Assembly: GCF_008831285.2 (NCBI RefSeq)
Contig: NW_022204893.1
Coordinates: 1 to 29,363, forward strand
DNA length: 29,363 bases
Origin: Nymphaea colorata
Lineage: Eukaryota; Streptophyta; Magnoliopsida; Nymphaeales; Nymphaeaceae
Reading direction: 5' to 3'
Shown: positions 1 to 9,830 of the stretch, one piece after another
How positions within the stretch are numbered: the stretch's first letter is position 1
Layout: each line of letters starts with the position of its first letter
Notes under the pieces: generated by a model
Seen by the model: only the letters and a program-made list of their open reading frames with translations
What the model was told of the DNA's origin: nothing
Databases searched by the model: none
Program-made: the position numbers and the translations under genes

Positions 1-1860
1 CCTTGGAGAGGGAACCTAACTAGTTAGACTCCAAGGGGACAAGCCGATCTCTGAACAAGGACGTGAGCTTGGTATAGGTTTAGGTAGGCTCGGTTTAGGT
101 GAAGCAGGTTAGGTCTAGTTGAAAGTGGTTCGGTAGTGGAGTGGGCTTGATCTAGACGTGACATGGAGGTTAATTGCTCAGAGGGTCGGTTATGACTTAG
201 AGATAGGTGAAGGGTTGTGCGAGAGAAGCTGGAGAGTTACACGAGAGAAGATGACACTAATGATTAGGATCAGTTAGGCTAAGGGTTTAAGTCAAGAGAC
301 ATGCGAGGGAGTGGTTCACTAATGATGGGTGAAGGCTAGTAATGACGAGGAGGAGGAGTTAGCATGAGGTGGAGGTTGATTAAGGCTTGCCTGATGTGGA
401 AAGGGTTGGTTATGAGAGGTGAAGAGGCTAAGAGGTTTGAGAAGGGTCTCCCTAGCTAAGGAAATTGAATACGTACCTTAAGTCCTCAATGATGGCTGAT
501 GATGGTGTGAGTGGAGGTGAACGGCTGAAGAGACACTCGGTGGAGGGATTTGTAACTCTAGTCTTTTAAGATGGGGAGCTCAAGAGGAGGCTGCGACGTG
601 TAACGGTTGCAGCCTGCGCCCTCTCCTTGACTTTATTTAGTGCCACATGATGGGAATACCCTTGCAAATTAATTCGAACTCTAGTAATGAATCAAACTGA
701 CCATGGGCAAATCAGGAATCCACTGAAATGATCAGGCTGGACCGAAAACTGATCGGAAAAGTAACAGCGATTGGTTACACCGGCGGTAGCACACAGATTT
801 CCGACTGGGAGAGAGTTCTTCACGATGGCTGGTCGGATTCGCCTGAAACTTGGTGGGGATGTTGCTAAGATCTGGGCGATTATGCTGGGGTGAACGAGAG
901 AGTGAAATTCACACTTGGTTGCTTCAGATTTTGCCTGCAACTTTCACCCAGGCACCGCTTTGTTTCTGCCAAGCCGAGCGAGCGATGTGGTTGAACAAGG
1001 GTCGGCTATAGCGGAAAATCCATCTCCTTTCTAGACAGCAATTCTCGAATTGATGTGGAGTGACTTGCTGCTGCCGATGACAGAATTCTCAGGTTGATTC
1101 ACCATCGAATTGACAGAAATCTGACTGGCCTTCTACCAGTGGATTCCGATGAACCTTCGGATTCTCACCTTGACAAGCAGTCCGATAGACTAGGCTGCGA
1201 TCTACCTTTCCGGCGTCTCTTTCTCTGATTTTGACAGATATTAAGAAGCTTACTAGGGCCGATCTTAACCTATCTTAAGCTCTGCTCGAGGTGGAAGGAA
1301 CCGGGAGATGAATTCGGTTCCTCCCTTAATCTCTAGCAGCTGGAGTCGTTGCTTGATTAATAGTCGACTAGAGCCACGAGTCGATTTCCATCAAGCCTTC
1401 CCGAGATAGTACTCCTGCCTCTAACTTCTTTCGGGGATGTAGAAGTTGCACCGTGAGAAGATGGCAATTCGGTCGGGGAATTTGTGCCTAGGATGAAGAC
1501 GCTCTAGAGGATTTCCGGTGGTCTCAAAGGTCGTCTCCAAACCTGTTTTGCTTTGACCAGAGCCACGGGTTGGAGCTTGGGATTCCAGTCACCGGCGGTA
1601 AGACGATGAGAGGAAGAGAGAGGCAAGAGCAAATTCACACGAAAAACTCAACTTCTAATTCTTGATTGCATACTGAAAAAAGAATTACAAAAGAGTTTAA
1701 GTACTTGAAATAAAACCTGTTCTAACACATGAACCGAGACAGTTGCTGAAATAAAGGACTCAACTATAAGCAAATGCATGAAAGGGAAATCGAGACAAGA
1801 TGTCTCGGAAGTTCAGTGAGTTTCGCTTCTCTCTCACCGGTTCAGCCATATAACCTGCCA
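1..1860. other. Unassigned region, possibly LTR-retrotransposon non-coding DNA
   Basis: No reading frame here resembles a known protein. Bases 1-600 are purine-rich on the plus strand, with many short GAGGTGA-like words. Bases 600-1860 are more GC-balanced than the AT-rich DNA to the right. The minus strand around 1600-1700 (TTTGTAATTC, then a T-run, then GAGTTTTTCGTG) looks like the end of an LTR or a leader, but no matching second LTR, primer-binding site or target duplication was found. The retroelement origin is inference from base composition and texture only. Confidence 0.25.
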
Positions 1861-1870
1861 AAGTTTAGCC

Positions 1871-2215
1871 TTAGGCTTGCCATGCGTGGACCGGGTCAGG
1901 ACTACACTCAGGGTTCGAACTCGCTATAACCAAATCTAGGTCTAGTTCCCGTGCCTGCTCAGCCTTGAAGTCTTCAGCCTGCTGCCCACACTCCGCTGAT
2001 GATGCTCCGCCCACACCGCCCACTGCATCAACTTCAAATTCGGCGTTAGCCTCCTTTAGCCCATCTATGCTTTCCGTTATGCTGGCCACAAACCTGGCCG
2101 AAGGTGCTCGGCTCTCTTGGCCTCGCTTGGCCGTGCTGGCCCTGGTTCCTGGCCTCCCTGTAGGAAGGTCTGCATCATTGCGCTTGCCACCATTTGTGGC
2201 CCAGAGGCGTAACAC
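1871..2215 (-). other. Open frame of 114 codons, no recognised family
   Basis: An open minus-strand frame, rich in Ala, Glu, Ser and Gly, with no domain or motif that I recognise. The opposite strand is open for 84 codons over the same bases, which suggests GC-driven chance openness. It begins directly after the SINE-like head at 2222-2285, so it may be repeat body or retroelement sequence rather than a host gene. Kept only as a described stretch. Confidence 0.12.
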
Positions 2216-2221
2216 CTAGAA

Positions 2222-2285
2222 CATGAGACTCAAACGTAGATCTTTTGAGTGTAAACCACCATGCTACCTAGTTAAACTGCGCCCC
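2222..2285 (-). repeat. tRNA-like head of a degenerate SINE
   Basis: On the minus strand the segment reads like a decayed tRNA 5' part. GGCGCAGTTTAACTAGG (2268-2284) corresponds to the A-box arm of plant tRNAs. CGTTTGAGTCTC (2225-2236) corresponds to the B box (consensus GGTTCRANNCC), at about the tRNA distance. The cloverleaf is not intact, so this is not a tRNA gene. A SINE head is the natural reading, but the SINE body and tail could not be delimited. Confidence 0.4.
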
Positions 2286-2633
2286 TTGAAGCATTTATTG
2301 CACAGTCAAATGCTGGTGAAAGCTATGTAGCACCACCACAAGTGCGACAAAAGTTTGTGCACTTTAATTTCATATGTTCTTTGAAGGTTGTCCAAGCGCC
2401 TTCCCCTGTGTTTGAATGGCAAGAGTATGTCTGAGACAAAAGGTCCGAGTCACACCTTCTTCTCCATCATTCAAACATATAGCTCGACATACTTAACAGA
2501 TTGAGCCTTCTCTAAATGAATAATTTTCTAAAGGGACTGGAGAATTCAAATGGAGTATGGGAAACAAGCAGCGACACGTTCAAAATCATGCTGGTTAAGA
2601 GAAACAAATAATTTTCTCCGGATCAGGATTCAC

Positions 2634-3549
2634 CTGTATCGATCATTCTGATTATTATGTCCCCATTGACCAGTGACATCGCAAGCTTTGCCTCCAGCTC
2701 ACCGAACACAACTTGCAAGAAGTCTCATGGACATGTCGTATGTGGTCTAAGAACTGGATGAGGGAAAACCAATAGGATTATGGGATATTCTGCCAAACAT
2801 GAAATAGTGTGTCAGGTTATCTTCAGTTACAGATTCCGGAAATCCCCTGAGGACCAATAAAAATAATTTACTGGACAATGTGTCCGCCTCTTTCGTTGTG
2901 AGCATGGTAGCAAATCCTCTTAGGCAGTGCTTATACACATGAATTAATGACACCTACGCACTGCCCTCACTGTACAATAAAATCATAGATTAAGTGATTC
3001 CTTTCTGAAGTTAATGAAACAAGTACAAGCGACTTTCTTGCCATGGAATAACGGATGACAATAACTTCAGGTGGTTTGCATCCTCATAATTTTCTCCTTC
3101 AACTTCGTTGCTGCTACTCAATGTACTTCCCATGTATACAACATGTGCCTAGCTAGGAGATACACCCAATAAGCTAAAGGTTGGATACCAAAATGCCTAC
3201 AATTTCTTTGGAAAAGAAAAATAGAATGTAGGAAGAAAGCAATCTAATTCTCGTTAAACTCTTAAATTCATGGAAAAATTGGACTCAAAATTCATTTGGT
3301 TTTGGAAATGCTCAATTATGCCCAACAATTCTATGAAATCTATTTCAATGGTCTTTTATCACAAGAACTTTATCAATATAATTCTTGTTATTAACAGATA
3401 GTAACAACTAAGAAGAGGTCAATAAATTTTAACTACTAATCATGGAGTATCATATCAAGTATACGTACCTTTGGTGCTTTACTTGAAGCCCCATGGAGAA
3501 GGACAGAAGCAGAGACCAGGAAGAGGAGGAGCAGCCTGGTTTCTTCCAT
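2634..3549 (-). pseudogene. Subtilase (SBT5.2/CRSP-like) relic, 5' part only
   Basis: Plant subtilases are secreted serine proteases made with a signal peptide and an I9 inhibitor prodomain. Exon 1 (3549-3469, 27 codons) encodes MEETRLLLLFLVSASVLLHG, a clear signal peptide, and ends at the donor GTACGT. Exon 2 (from 3148, acceptor CTAG) gives HVVYMGSTLSS and HLKLLSSVIPWQES, the I9 start of the SBT5.2 type, then hits a stop at 3011-3013. The prodomain resumes at 2953 (LIHVYKHCLRGFATML) and ends at donor GTAAAT (exon end 2872). The next exon (2789-2634, acceptor GGCAG, matching phase) encodes VFPHPVLRPHTT, then a Trp-to-stop change, then DIIIRMIDTG with the catalytic Asp, and ends at donor GTGAAT. 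The His, Asn and Ser catalytic regions are absent downstream. Family usual length is about 750 residues; under 150 remain. Intron retention argues against a processed copy. Confidence 0.85.
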
Positions 3550-3591
3550 GGGTGACGTCCAGATTAATGGTGTTCTTCCTCCTCCTGGAGG

Positions 3592-3602
3592 CCTTATTTG
3601 TA
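3592..3602 (-). promoter_or_regulatory. Possible TATA box of the subtilase relic
   Basis: On the minus strand TACAAATAAGG lies about 45 bp upstream of the subtilase start codon at 3549. Spacing suits a TATA-like element with a very short leader. A GACGTC (ACGT-core) motif lies between the box and the start codon. Function is not shown, since the gene it would serve is broken. Confidence 0.3.
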
Positions 3603-3719
3603 GCTGTGATCATGTGGGAAAAGGCCAAAACGAATTTGTGTGAGCTGTATGGAGTAGAACCTTGGTGTGGCCAAGTTAGAAAATTTGACTTATTGATGCT
3701 TTAGTCCTGGGGATCTTTT

Positions 3720-4770
3720 CTTTTTCTTTACTTTATTTCTTTATTTTTTTCCCTCATTTTATTTTTCAGGAGGATTAAGACAGTGGGCAGATATATTATT
3801 CCAACAAAGCATGCCTTGTCTTCCTTTTCTTCCTCATATATATGAAAGACTTACATGACATTATGCCATGATCTTCAACCGGCTTGAACCATTGTGTTGC
3901 ACACACACACATGGGACCTAGACTGGTTGAGACTGAAATAATCAGGTTTAGTTTAGTTGGGATATCAAATCAGGTTGTTACTGTTGTTGTTTTCACAGAG
4001 ATTGACCCATTAGGCAACAGATAGCTAAGAGAATAAAATGAATAGGAGTGTGTTTGATAAGAGGAACATTGTGTGCTTGTAAAATGTATTTCAAAAGCTT
4101 TATATTATTGTCTCAAAACACAATGTGTAATCATGTCTAATGTCTAATTGTTGACATTATGTTATGTCAACTTTTACGTCATGTATTTTGAAAACGTATC
4201 CCAACAATACACAAAATTTGTGGCAATGTTGTATTGGTAATGAGGAGGAAACGTTGCAACAAGATAATAAAAGAATGTATTTTTTTACTTAATTTATTGT
4301 GGCCGATCTGAGACCAACCGCGTATGAGATTACCGCATTGAGAACAGAAAAAAAAAGTCGAACTCCTTTGAGGCCGACTTCCCCACTTTTTCATTTTACC
4401 ATCGCCGCATGAATTCTATTAGTGATGAGCCATTGTACTTCAAGACCTTCAAGTTGAGTCAACATGAAGGCATGTGTTCTTCACAAGACATTCACAGAGA
4501 GTTATTTAACCAAAAGTGGAAAAAAAATAACAAAAGGAAGAAAAAAAAGAAGTCCAGGCTTCATGCATCCAACTGTTTGATGCTTCTGAAGTTGGCACAA
4601 AAACCAAAGAAAGCATCTTCCATTGGGGAAAATTGATTTTAATCAAAAGAATATTCACATTGAGCAGCAACTCTTTCTTTTGTTTAGGACAAGCAACATG
4701 TTTTTCCAATTTAAAGAAGAAGAGGGAAAAAACAATCAAACTTGTTTCTACTGTATTGAAAGAAAAGACT
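3720..4770. other. AT-rich spacer, nothing recognised
   Basis: AT-rich sequence with T-runs, A-runs and a short CA repeat near 3900. The short open frames on both strands here lack motifs and overlap one another. I see no exon-like segment with paired splice sites. Confidence 0.6.
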
Positions 4771-5043
4771 TTAAGTGCAGCTTCCTGAAATCGGGGTGGG
4801 AAGAGGAGATGTGGGTGACAAGCAAGTACAAATATTCGTCGGCGAAGAAGAAGACTGAAATCTAGACCTTTTCCTTCTTTTGGCTTTGCCCTGCTCCTTT
4901 GGTGCTGTCACGTGCTTTAAGCCGTCCTTCTCCCTTTCAAAGCTATGATTTTTTCTCATGATGTTGTCTTTGTAAGGCACGGCCATGGCGGTTGGCTTCT
5001 TTCTAGAGGGCCCCATTAAATTTAACCGGTCTAGTCCTCCCAT
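4771..5043 (-). other. Unrecognised basic open frame of 90 codons
   Basis: A minus-strand frame that starts at an ATG with a purine at -3. It has a Lys/Arg-rich nuclear-signal-like patch (KAKRRKRSR, about residues 54-62) and then a Ser/Pro/Thr-rich tail. No family is recognised. The frame has no neighbouring exon that I could link to it, and AT-rich plant spacers give such frames by chance. It could be a small gene, a first exon or noise. Confidence 0.18.
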
Positions 5044-5521
5044 GGTTCTTCATTGCATATAGAAAGTGTTGGATTCCCATTTTCAGAATGTTGAAAGCAA
5101 GAACACCTTGTTCGTGCATGTTCTGAAAGACATAAGGATAAACGTTGTCATTTAAAACCACATTTTAAATAGTTCTGGTAAATAAACTGAATGATGTTTT
5201 CAAACTTTTTAGAACAGATTTATAAATATAAAGAAAACATTATAAGGTAATGAAAAAGGTGTGAAGTTTTAGAATTAATTGGATTTTAGAAAAATAGAAT
5301 AGCGCAAAATAACATTGATATTGAATATTATAGTACAACAATTACTGCCTTGTTCATAATAGATAAAAATAGCATTTTTTTCCTCATAAACCACATCTTC
5401 TATTTCAGGAAAATCTTACATGCAATGACATTTTATATTTTACTAAATGACAAGACAGTGGCCACTGTGTCTCAACTTTCTAACTCTTCCACTGATTTGC
5501 ATATGAGCGAAAAAGACAAAC
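5044..5521. other. Spacer downstream of the beta-galactosidase relic
   Basis: AT-rich DNA. I looked here on the minus strand for the third GH2 exon, which should begin with a VPSNWQ-like motif, and did not find it, so the relic appears to end at 5522. Confidence 0.5.
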
Positions 5522-6324
5522 CTGGTAGCTCTTTGCAATTTACATCTTCAAATGTACACTCATAGAACCTCACAGGTGTTCTTGTGGGGCTAGTTGACAA
5601 ATATAATTTTCAGTAACCACTCAATGAGTGAACAAATGGCAAGCCCTCAACCCAATAGCTAACACTCTCTAAAGAACTAGAAACAGCATCGTCATTCCAT
5701 GTGGCTAAGTTGGAAACTAGCACATCAACTTTGCTTCTCTTGCACCAATACTTGAGAGGTCCAGCAAACAGCAGTTGAATAACTTTGATTTTTAAAAGTA
5801 TGTCAAGAATACATAGCAGAAATATATGAAGAATGCCAAATTCAACTATCTGCAATAAAAAAATGAAAAAAGAAAAAAGATGAACCCAGTACATGTGCCA
5901 TCACAAATTGAGCTTTATACCTAAACAAGTTTAATTATACAAACTCAAATTCAAATCCCTATCTAAAGTTTTCCAAATAATCTACTAATCCTGAAAAGCA
6001 ACATAAGATCATAATTCAGTACACAACAGCAACTAACCAAATCTAAACAACAAAAAAATGTGCATAGACAATCACTCACACACACAAGATGCTTAGTCGA
6101 TCCTCATCCAACTCCAAGGCCACGAGGCAATTCAGCAACATGCAAAGATCGTTTGAGCAAGTGTCTCATCAAGAACAAAAATGTGACTCACCTTCGACCA
6201 TGTCATGGCACTGCAGCAGCACATGAGCATCGTGCTTCTGCCACTTGACGATCGCCTGATCTTCCCAAACCCTATTGCCACTCCAAATCATGAAGACAAC
6301 TCTGCCGGCCAGAGCAGGCATCAT
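5522..6324 (-). pseudogene. Plant LacZ-like GH2 beta-galactosidase relic, exons 1-2
   Basis: The intact plant enzyme is a GH2 beta-galactosidase of about 1,100 residues; this relic covers only its N-terminal beta-sandwich start. Exon 1 (6324-6192) begins at an ATG and encodes NRVWEDQAIVKWQKHDAHVL and then LLQCHDMVEG, ending at a perfect donor, GAAG|GTGAGT. Exon 2 (5761-5522) continues in phase with LKYWCKRSKVDVLVSNLATW, NDDAVSSSLESVSYWVEGLP and FVHSLSGY. It then has TGA where the family has Trp (GYWK), and goes on with KLYLSTSP, RFYECTFEDV and KELP, ending at the donor GTTTGT in the phase expected before VPSNWQ. The exon 2 acceptor reads TGCTG rather than TGCAG, so splicing is probably lost too. 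Family assignment rests on this long run of conserved words and on matching intron phases. The catalytic domain is absent. Confidence 0.85.
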
Positions 6325-6446
6325 CTTGCCAGAGAATGGGGAAAACACTTGGACGAGACCATCTCAATTCCAAGAAGTCGCACTACAATCTTATACTCCA
6401 AAGAGTGATGTGTGACCCCTTCGGATCAAAATCTTTTCAATATTCA

Positions 6447-7099
6447 CTATAATGGGCAATATTGTATGGATTTGCTTAAGAAGTCACTAAAATAGAGGAA
6501 AAAGAAAGCTGACCAATTTAAGGAACGAAAGAATAAATGGCCATCAGAAGGATGAGCAAGCATAAAGAGAAACCAAAGATTTGCACAAAATAGTAAGTCC
6601 AAAATCTTTTTCCACTTGATTTGAAATGTAAACACTTCAAATTGCAACTGAGGATCATAAAACTCCACGGTCCAATGCAGCCACCGATGTTTCATCTTTG
6701 AAGGCTCGTTGACTATGTATCACTTCAGATGGATGACCAGAGTGATGCACTGCTTGTTCTCTCCTTCCATATTTTTCTATCTGCAACATAGTACTCAAAA
6801 TGCAGTTAAATATCAGGCACCTCAATCTTCAAAATTGCCAAATCGCTTGGAGTCCAAGATTTGTTAACAGCCCAAGATGCTGATAATGCTGACACAAGGT
6901 GTTGAATTGTCAATCCTATTGATTGTTCAACTATTTGCAGAAAATAATAATACATCCTAATAAAAAATTCTCTTCGACATGCATGCTTGAAACAAGACAA
7001 GAAAGGGGTGACAACATCATCACAGAATCGAAGTCTTGCCAGACCTCCACGCACCTTTGCTTCACCACCATTCATGCATGGATGCATGGTTTTCTGCAA
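6447..7099 (-). other. Unassigned minus-strand open frames, possible relic exons
   Basis: Two open minus-strand stretches look protein-like but match no family I know. 7099-6806 contains GLARLRFCDDVVTPFLSCF and, further on, SALSASWAVNKSWTPSDLA. A segment after the acceptor-like TGTTGCAG near 6781 reads EKYGRREQAVHHSGHPSEV and DETSVAALDRGVL before a stop. They lie just upstream of the beta-galactosidase relic on the same strand but do not belong to that family's N-terminus. They could be pieces of another decayed gene or chance frames. Confidence 0.2.
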
Positions 7100-8354
7100 G
7101 ATATCATCATCATGTCACACAAATACTGATTAATGGCTCATGTTGGCTTGTAGATGAACTTTCAACTTCAAAAATGGCACTATACATTGATGCATAGGAA
7201 GAGGTGATAAAGATGCCCCTAATCCCTTTCTTCACAACCCCCTTCAATTGGCTACCAATTTTAATGAGAAAATACAATGCATGTAGAATCAGGGATCAAA
7301 TCTTTATAGATAATCCTATTGCCTCCTTGTTATACTGCACCATTAATAATTATGAAGACTGGTAGAGTCTCCTCCACAAAAAAGCGTATTCAAGTGTCCT
7401 AGGCACTCAAAAGAGAAAGGGGCTAGCCTTTTCAATAAATAAGAGGCTTGAAGTGAGAAACAAAACAAAGTGAACATACCGATGTAGAAGGAGTAGCAGC
7501 AAATATAGATGACTATGCAACTCAAGTGTACACATGCATCCTTATATACCTAGGCATAGCCATGACATGCGCAACTAACATACATGCATTTAAATAGAAT
7601 CACAAGCTCAATGAAAAGAACACCCGACAGTTAACAATCAAACTACAACTACTTTAACTAGGACTCAAACAAGCATGGCATTCTGAACCATGAGCACTAC
7701 TCTAAACCACATCCCCACTATACTAAACTACAACTAAGAAGGCAAGAAGAAATTTCAATTTTAAATCAAACTTTCACGCATCTCGAACTAGATCAAAACA
7801 TCAAGAAAAATCAATTTAAAATGTGTTCTTCACAAGAAAAAACAAAAATTTCATAACGACAACCAAATGGATTCATGTGGACTAAGAGAAACTCGATTGG
7901 CTGTACAAAAACTGATGATGGATATGCACAAGGGATTTTCAAGCCCTTCGCTCCCTCCCTCTCTCTTCCTCTCTCTCTCTCTCATGTATAAGCCCCGACT
8001 TAATCTCTCTCTCTTATATATGTAAGCCGATGTTAAATATGCCAACATATATAATAGTCAAGAAGAATACTTTTGTGTATATAGACAAGGTAGCATGTTA
8101 AGTTCTAAACTATTTCATTGCATTTATGAAGTGCCCGTGCATTTCAGTTTGTTGCTTCCTTATTAATTTGAGATTTTTAGGATAGGATAAATCTTAAACT
8201 TACTATTGCTATAATTCAGTGTTTCAGGTTGATTAAATACCATTGGTTGTTGGTTTTGGCAAGTTATTTTTTGTTTTAACCTATGCCATAAACCATGGAA
8301 ATTGTATATGGACTTAAAGAAAAGGAAATCCCTCCTTGACTATGCTTTTTATCC
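7100..8354. other. Spacer with a CT-rich microsatellite (about 7945-8015)
   Basis: AT-rich DNA. The only clear structure is a broken CT/TC run between about 7945 and 8015. The open frame across it on the minus strand (Arg/Glu-rich) is an artefact of that repeat. Bases 8285-8354 may hold a further badly decayed exon of the DRG relic, but the match is too weak to claim. Confidence 0.5.
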
Positions 8355-8974
8355 TCATTGCTATTCTATTTCAAAAAGAAGGAGTGGTGGAATCTATTTT
8401 AACAGCAGTGTGACTTGAACTTGTACACATAAGAAACTTTGCTACTAAAATCTCTATAAGATCCATAATGTTGGTAGATACATGTTCCTTTCTTTTTTTT
8501 TTTTGGTTCTTTCAGTCGCCTTTTAATATATTTGAACAATTTATAATAGTTAAGAGAACTGTCAAACATGTTGTAGTTGTGGTATGTCTTTAAAATACCT
8601 TTTTTTTGTCTTCATGTGGCTGTTGACAATTTATTGATGTCCATGGAGGGAATCTAAAATACATGAAGGGAGCCTATGTCTACAACAAAATCAGCATTTA
8701 TTGATATTGATAATTTTGACAAACTACTGAACCAGTTACAACTTGGAGGTATTTGTATCAGTTTTTTAAATGTCTAATTGTCCATTGTTTTTTCATGTTC
8801 TCCTTGAGCAAGGTGTTCTTTGTTACAATCATAAATTACTTGCTATTTTTTTGTTGCAGCTCTAGTTAGATATGTTGCTTTTTAAGATGTAGGAGGCAAT
8901 GGGGCTTGTTAGAGTGTATTTGAATCCCCCCGTCAAAGGCCTAATTACGTCAAGTCTTTTATTCTCTACTCGAG
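8355..8974 (+). pseudogene. DRG-family (OBG/DRG) GTPase relic, 3' half, introns kept
   Basis: DRG proteins are conserved cytosolic GTPases with a C-terminal TGS domain. Three exon remnants lie in order. (1) 8355-8475: FYFKKK, then after a 1-base frame slip KRRSGGIYFNSSVT, a stop, KKLCY, and YKIHN, matching the DRG2-type GGISFNST...EYKIHNAE stretch. (2) About 8608-8780: FIDVHGGNLKYMKGAYVYNKI, then a frame slip to IDIDNFDKLLNQLQLG and ICIS, matching FIDVIEGN...YVYNKID (G4, NKxD, here broken) and the VVIS (G5) region. (3) 8860-8974, flanked by intact sites TTGTTGCAG and GAG|GTAAAT: LDMLLFKM, stop for Trp, EAMGLVRVYLNPP and STRG, matching the entry to the TGS domain. At least three stops and two frameshifts mean no product. 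The retained introns show that it is not a retrocopy. Confidence 0.85.
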
Positions 8975-9559
8975 GTAAATATCTTATGTTATTTTAGTAT
9001 TGATTGGTTGCTTGCATTTGAGTTATCGTCATAGACTTAGTATTATTACCATGCACTTTTTGTGCATGTCAAATGTTAATGGGTTGCCCAATTTCATTTA
9101 TGTCAAGCCAGAACTAGCAAAGCAACAAGTTGTGACACATAAGTTTTAGCATATAATGCCCACAAAGATTATGACAAAAATTTAAAGAAAAGAAAAGGAA
9201 GCAAAAAGCTTTATTATCTCATGTCAAAGTCAGAAATGAAGGATAAAACTGTCTGCTAGTTTGTGTGCTGATAGAAAATTAATTTTGTTGTTACCAATAA
9301 TTTTCCATCAAAGCTTGTGAAATATTTAATAACTTGTATGTATGGCAGATGAAAAAAAAACAATACTTTCATTTATTTAAGCAACACACTTGCGAGGCAC
9401 CTTTTCATCGAACCGTTAGAAGTAAAATAAATTCATTAAACTTGACATGGTTTAATTTGACATACAACCTTTGTTAAATCCAACATTAGTTAAATTCTAC
9501 CATATTGTTGAGAGAAAAGTAAATTAAAACAAAAACATAGCTAACTTGTAGAAAAGATA
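8975..9559. other. AT-rich spacer
   Basis: I searched for the last DRG exons (TGS domain end) on the plus strand and did not find them. No other feature is seen. Confidence 0.5.
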
Positions 9560-9830
9560 CAAGTGTTAGTCATAAAACAAATAGGGTGGGACACTTGAGC
9601 GATAAGATAAGCATGCAGCTGAAGCGGGTGGGCTCTCAATGTCTCCGATACTGGTTAGGGCAAGATATACGGTGGCAAAAACTACCGTTGTGGGTCTATA
9701 TCGGTGAAGACTTGAAGCGATGTTAAACATCACTGGTATACATGGATTTAGCGGCAACGAAATAACCGCTGTAGGGCACATATAACAACCACTAAATCAC
9801 CAGTATAGATAAGGATGCACACCTCTCATC
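9560..9830. mobile_element. Possible non-autonomous CACTA-like remnant
   Basis: This short, less AT-rich block has repeated, partly inverted words such as atatcggtgaag, cactggtatac, gatttagcgg, aaccgctgtagg and aaatcaccagtat. These resemble the ACCG/CGGT-rich subterminal repeats of plant CACTA elements. No CACTA terminal repeat or 3-bp target duplication could be defined. The open minus-strand frame across it is not a recognisable protein. Confidence 0.28.

Noticed and set aside
1486-2217. Solo LTR from TGTTACGCCT (minus, about 2213) to about 1495, with cctag as target duplication
   Set aside because: The cctag copies do not abut matching TG...CA ends, and no polypurine tract or partner was found.
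2222-2285. A genuine tRNA gene
   Set aside because: Only the A- and B-box arms are recognisable and the acceptor stem does not pair, so a SINE head is the better reading.
7851-8048. Arg/Glu-rich minus-strand frame of 65 codons
   Set aside because: Made by the CT/GA microsatellite at about 7945-8015.
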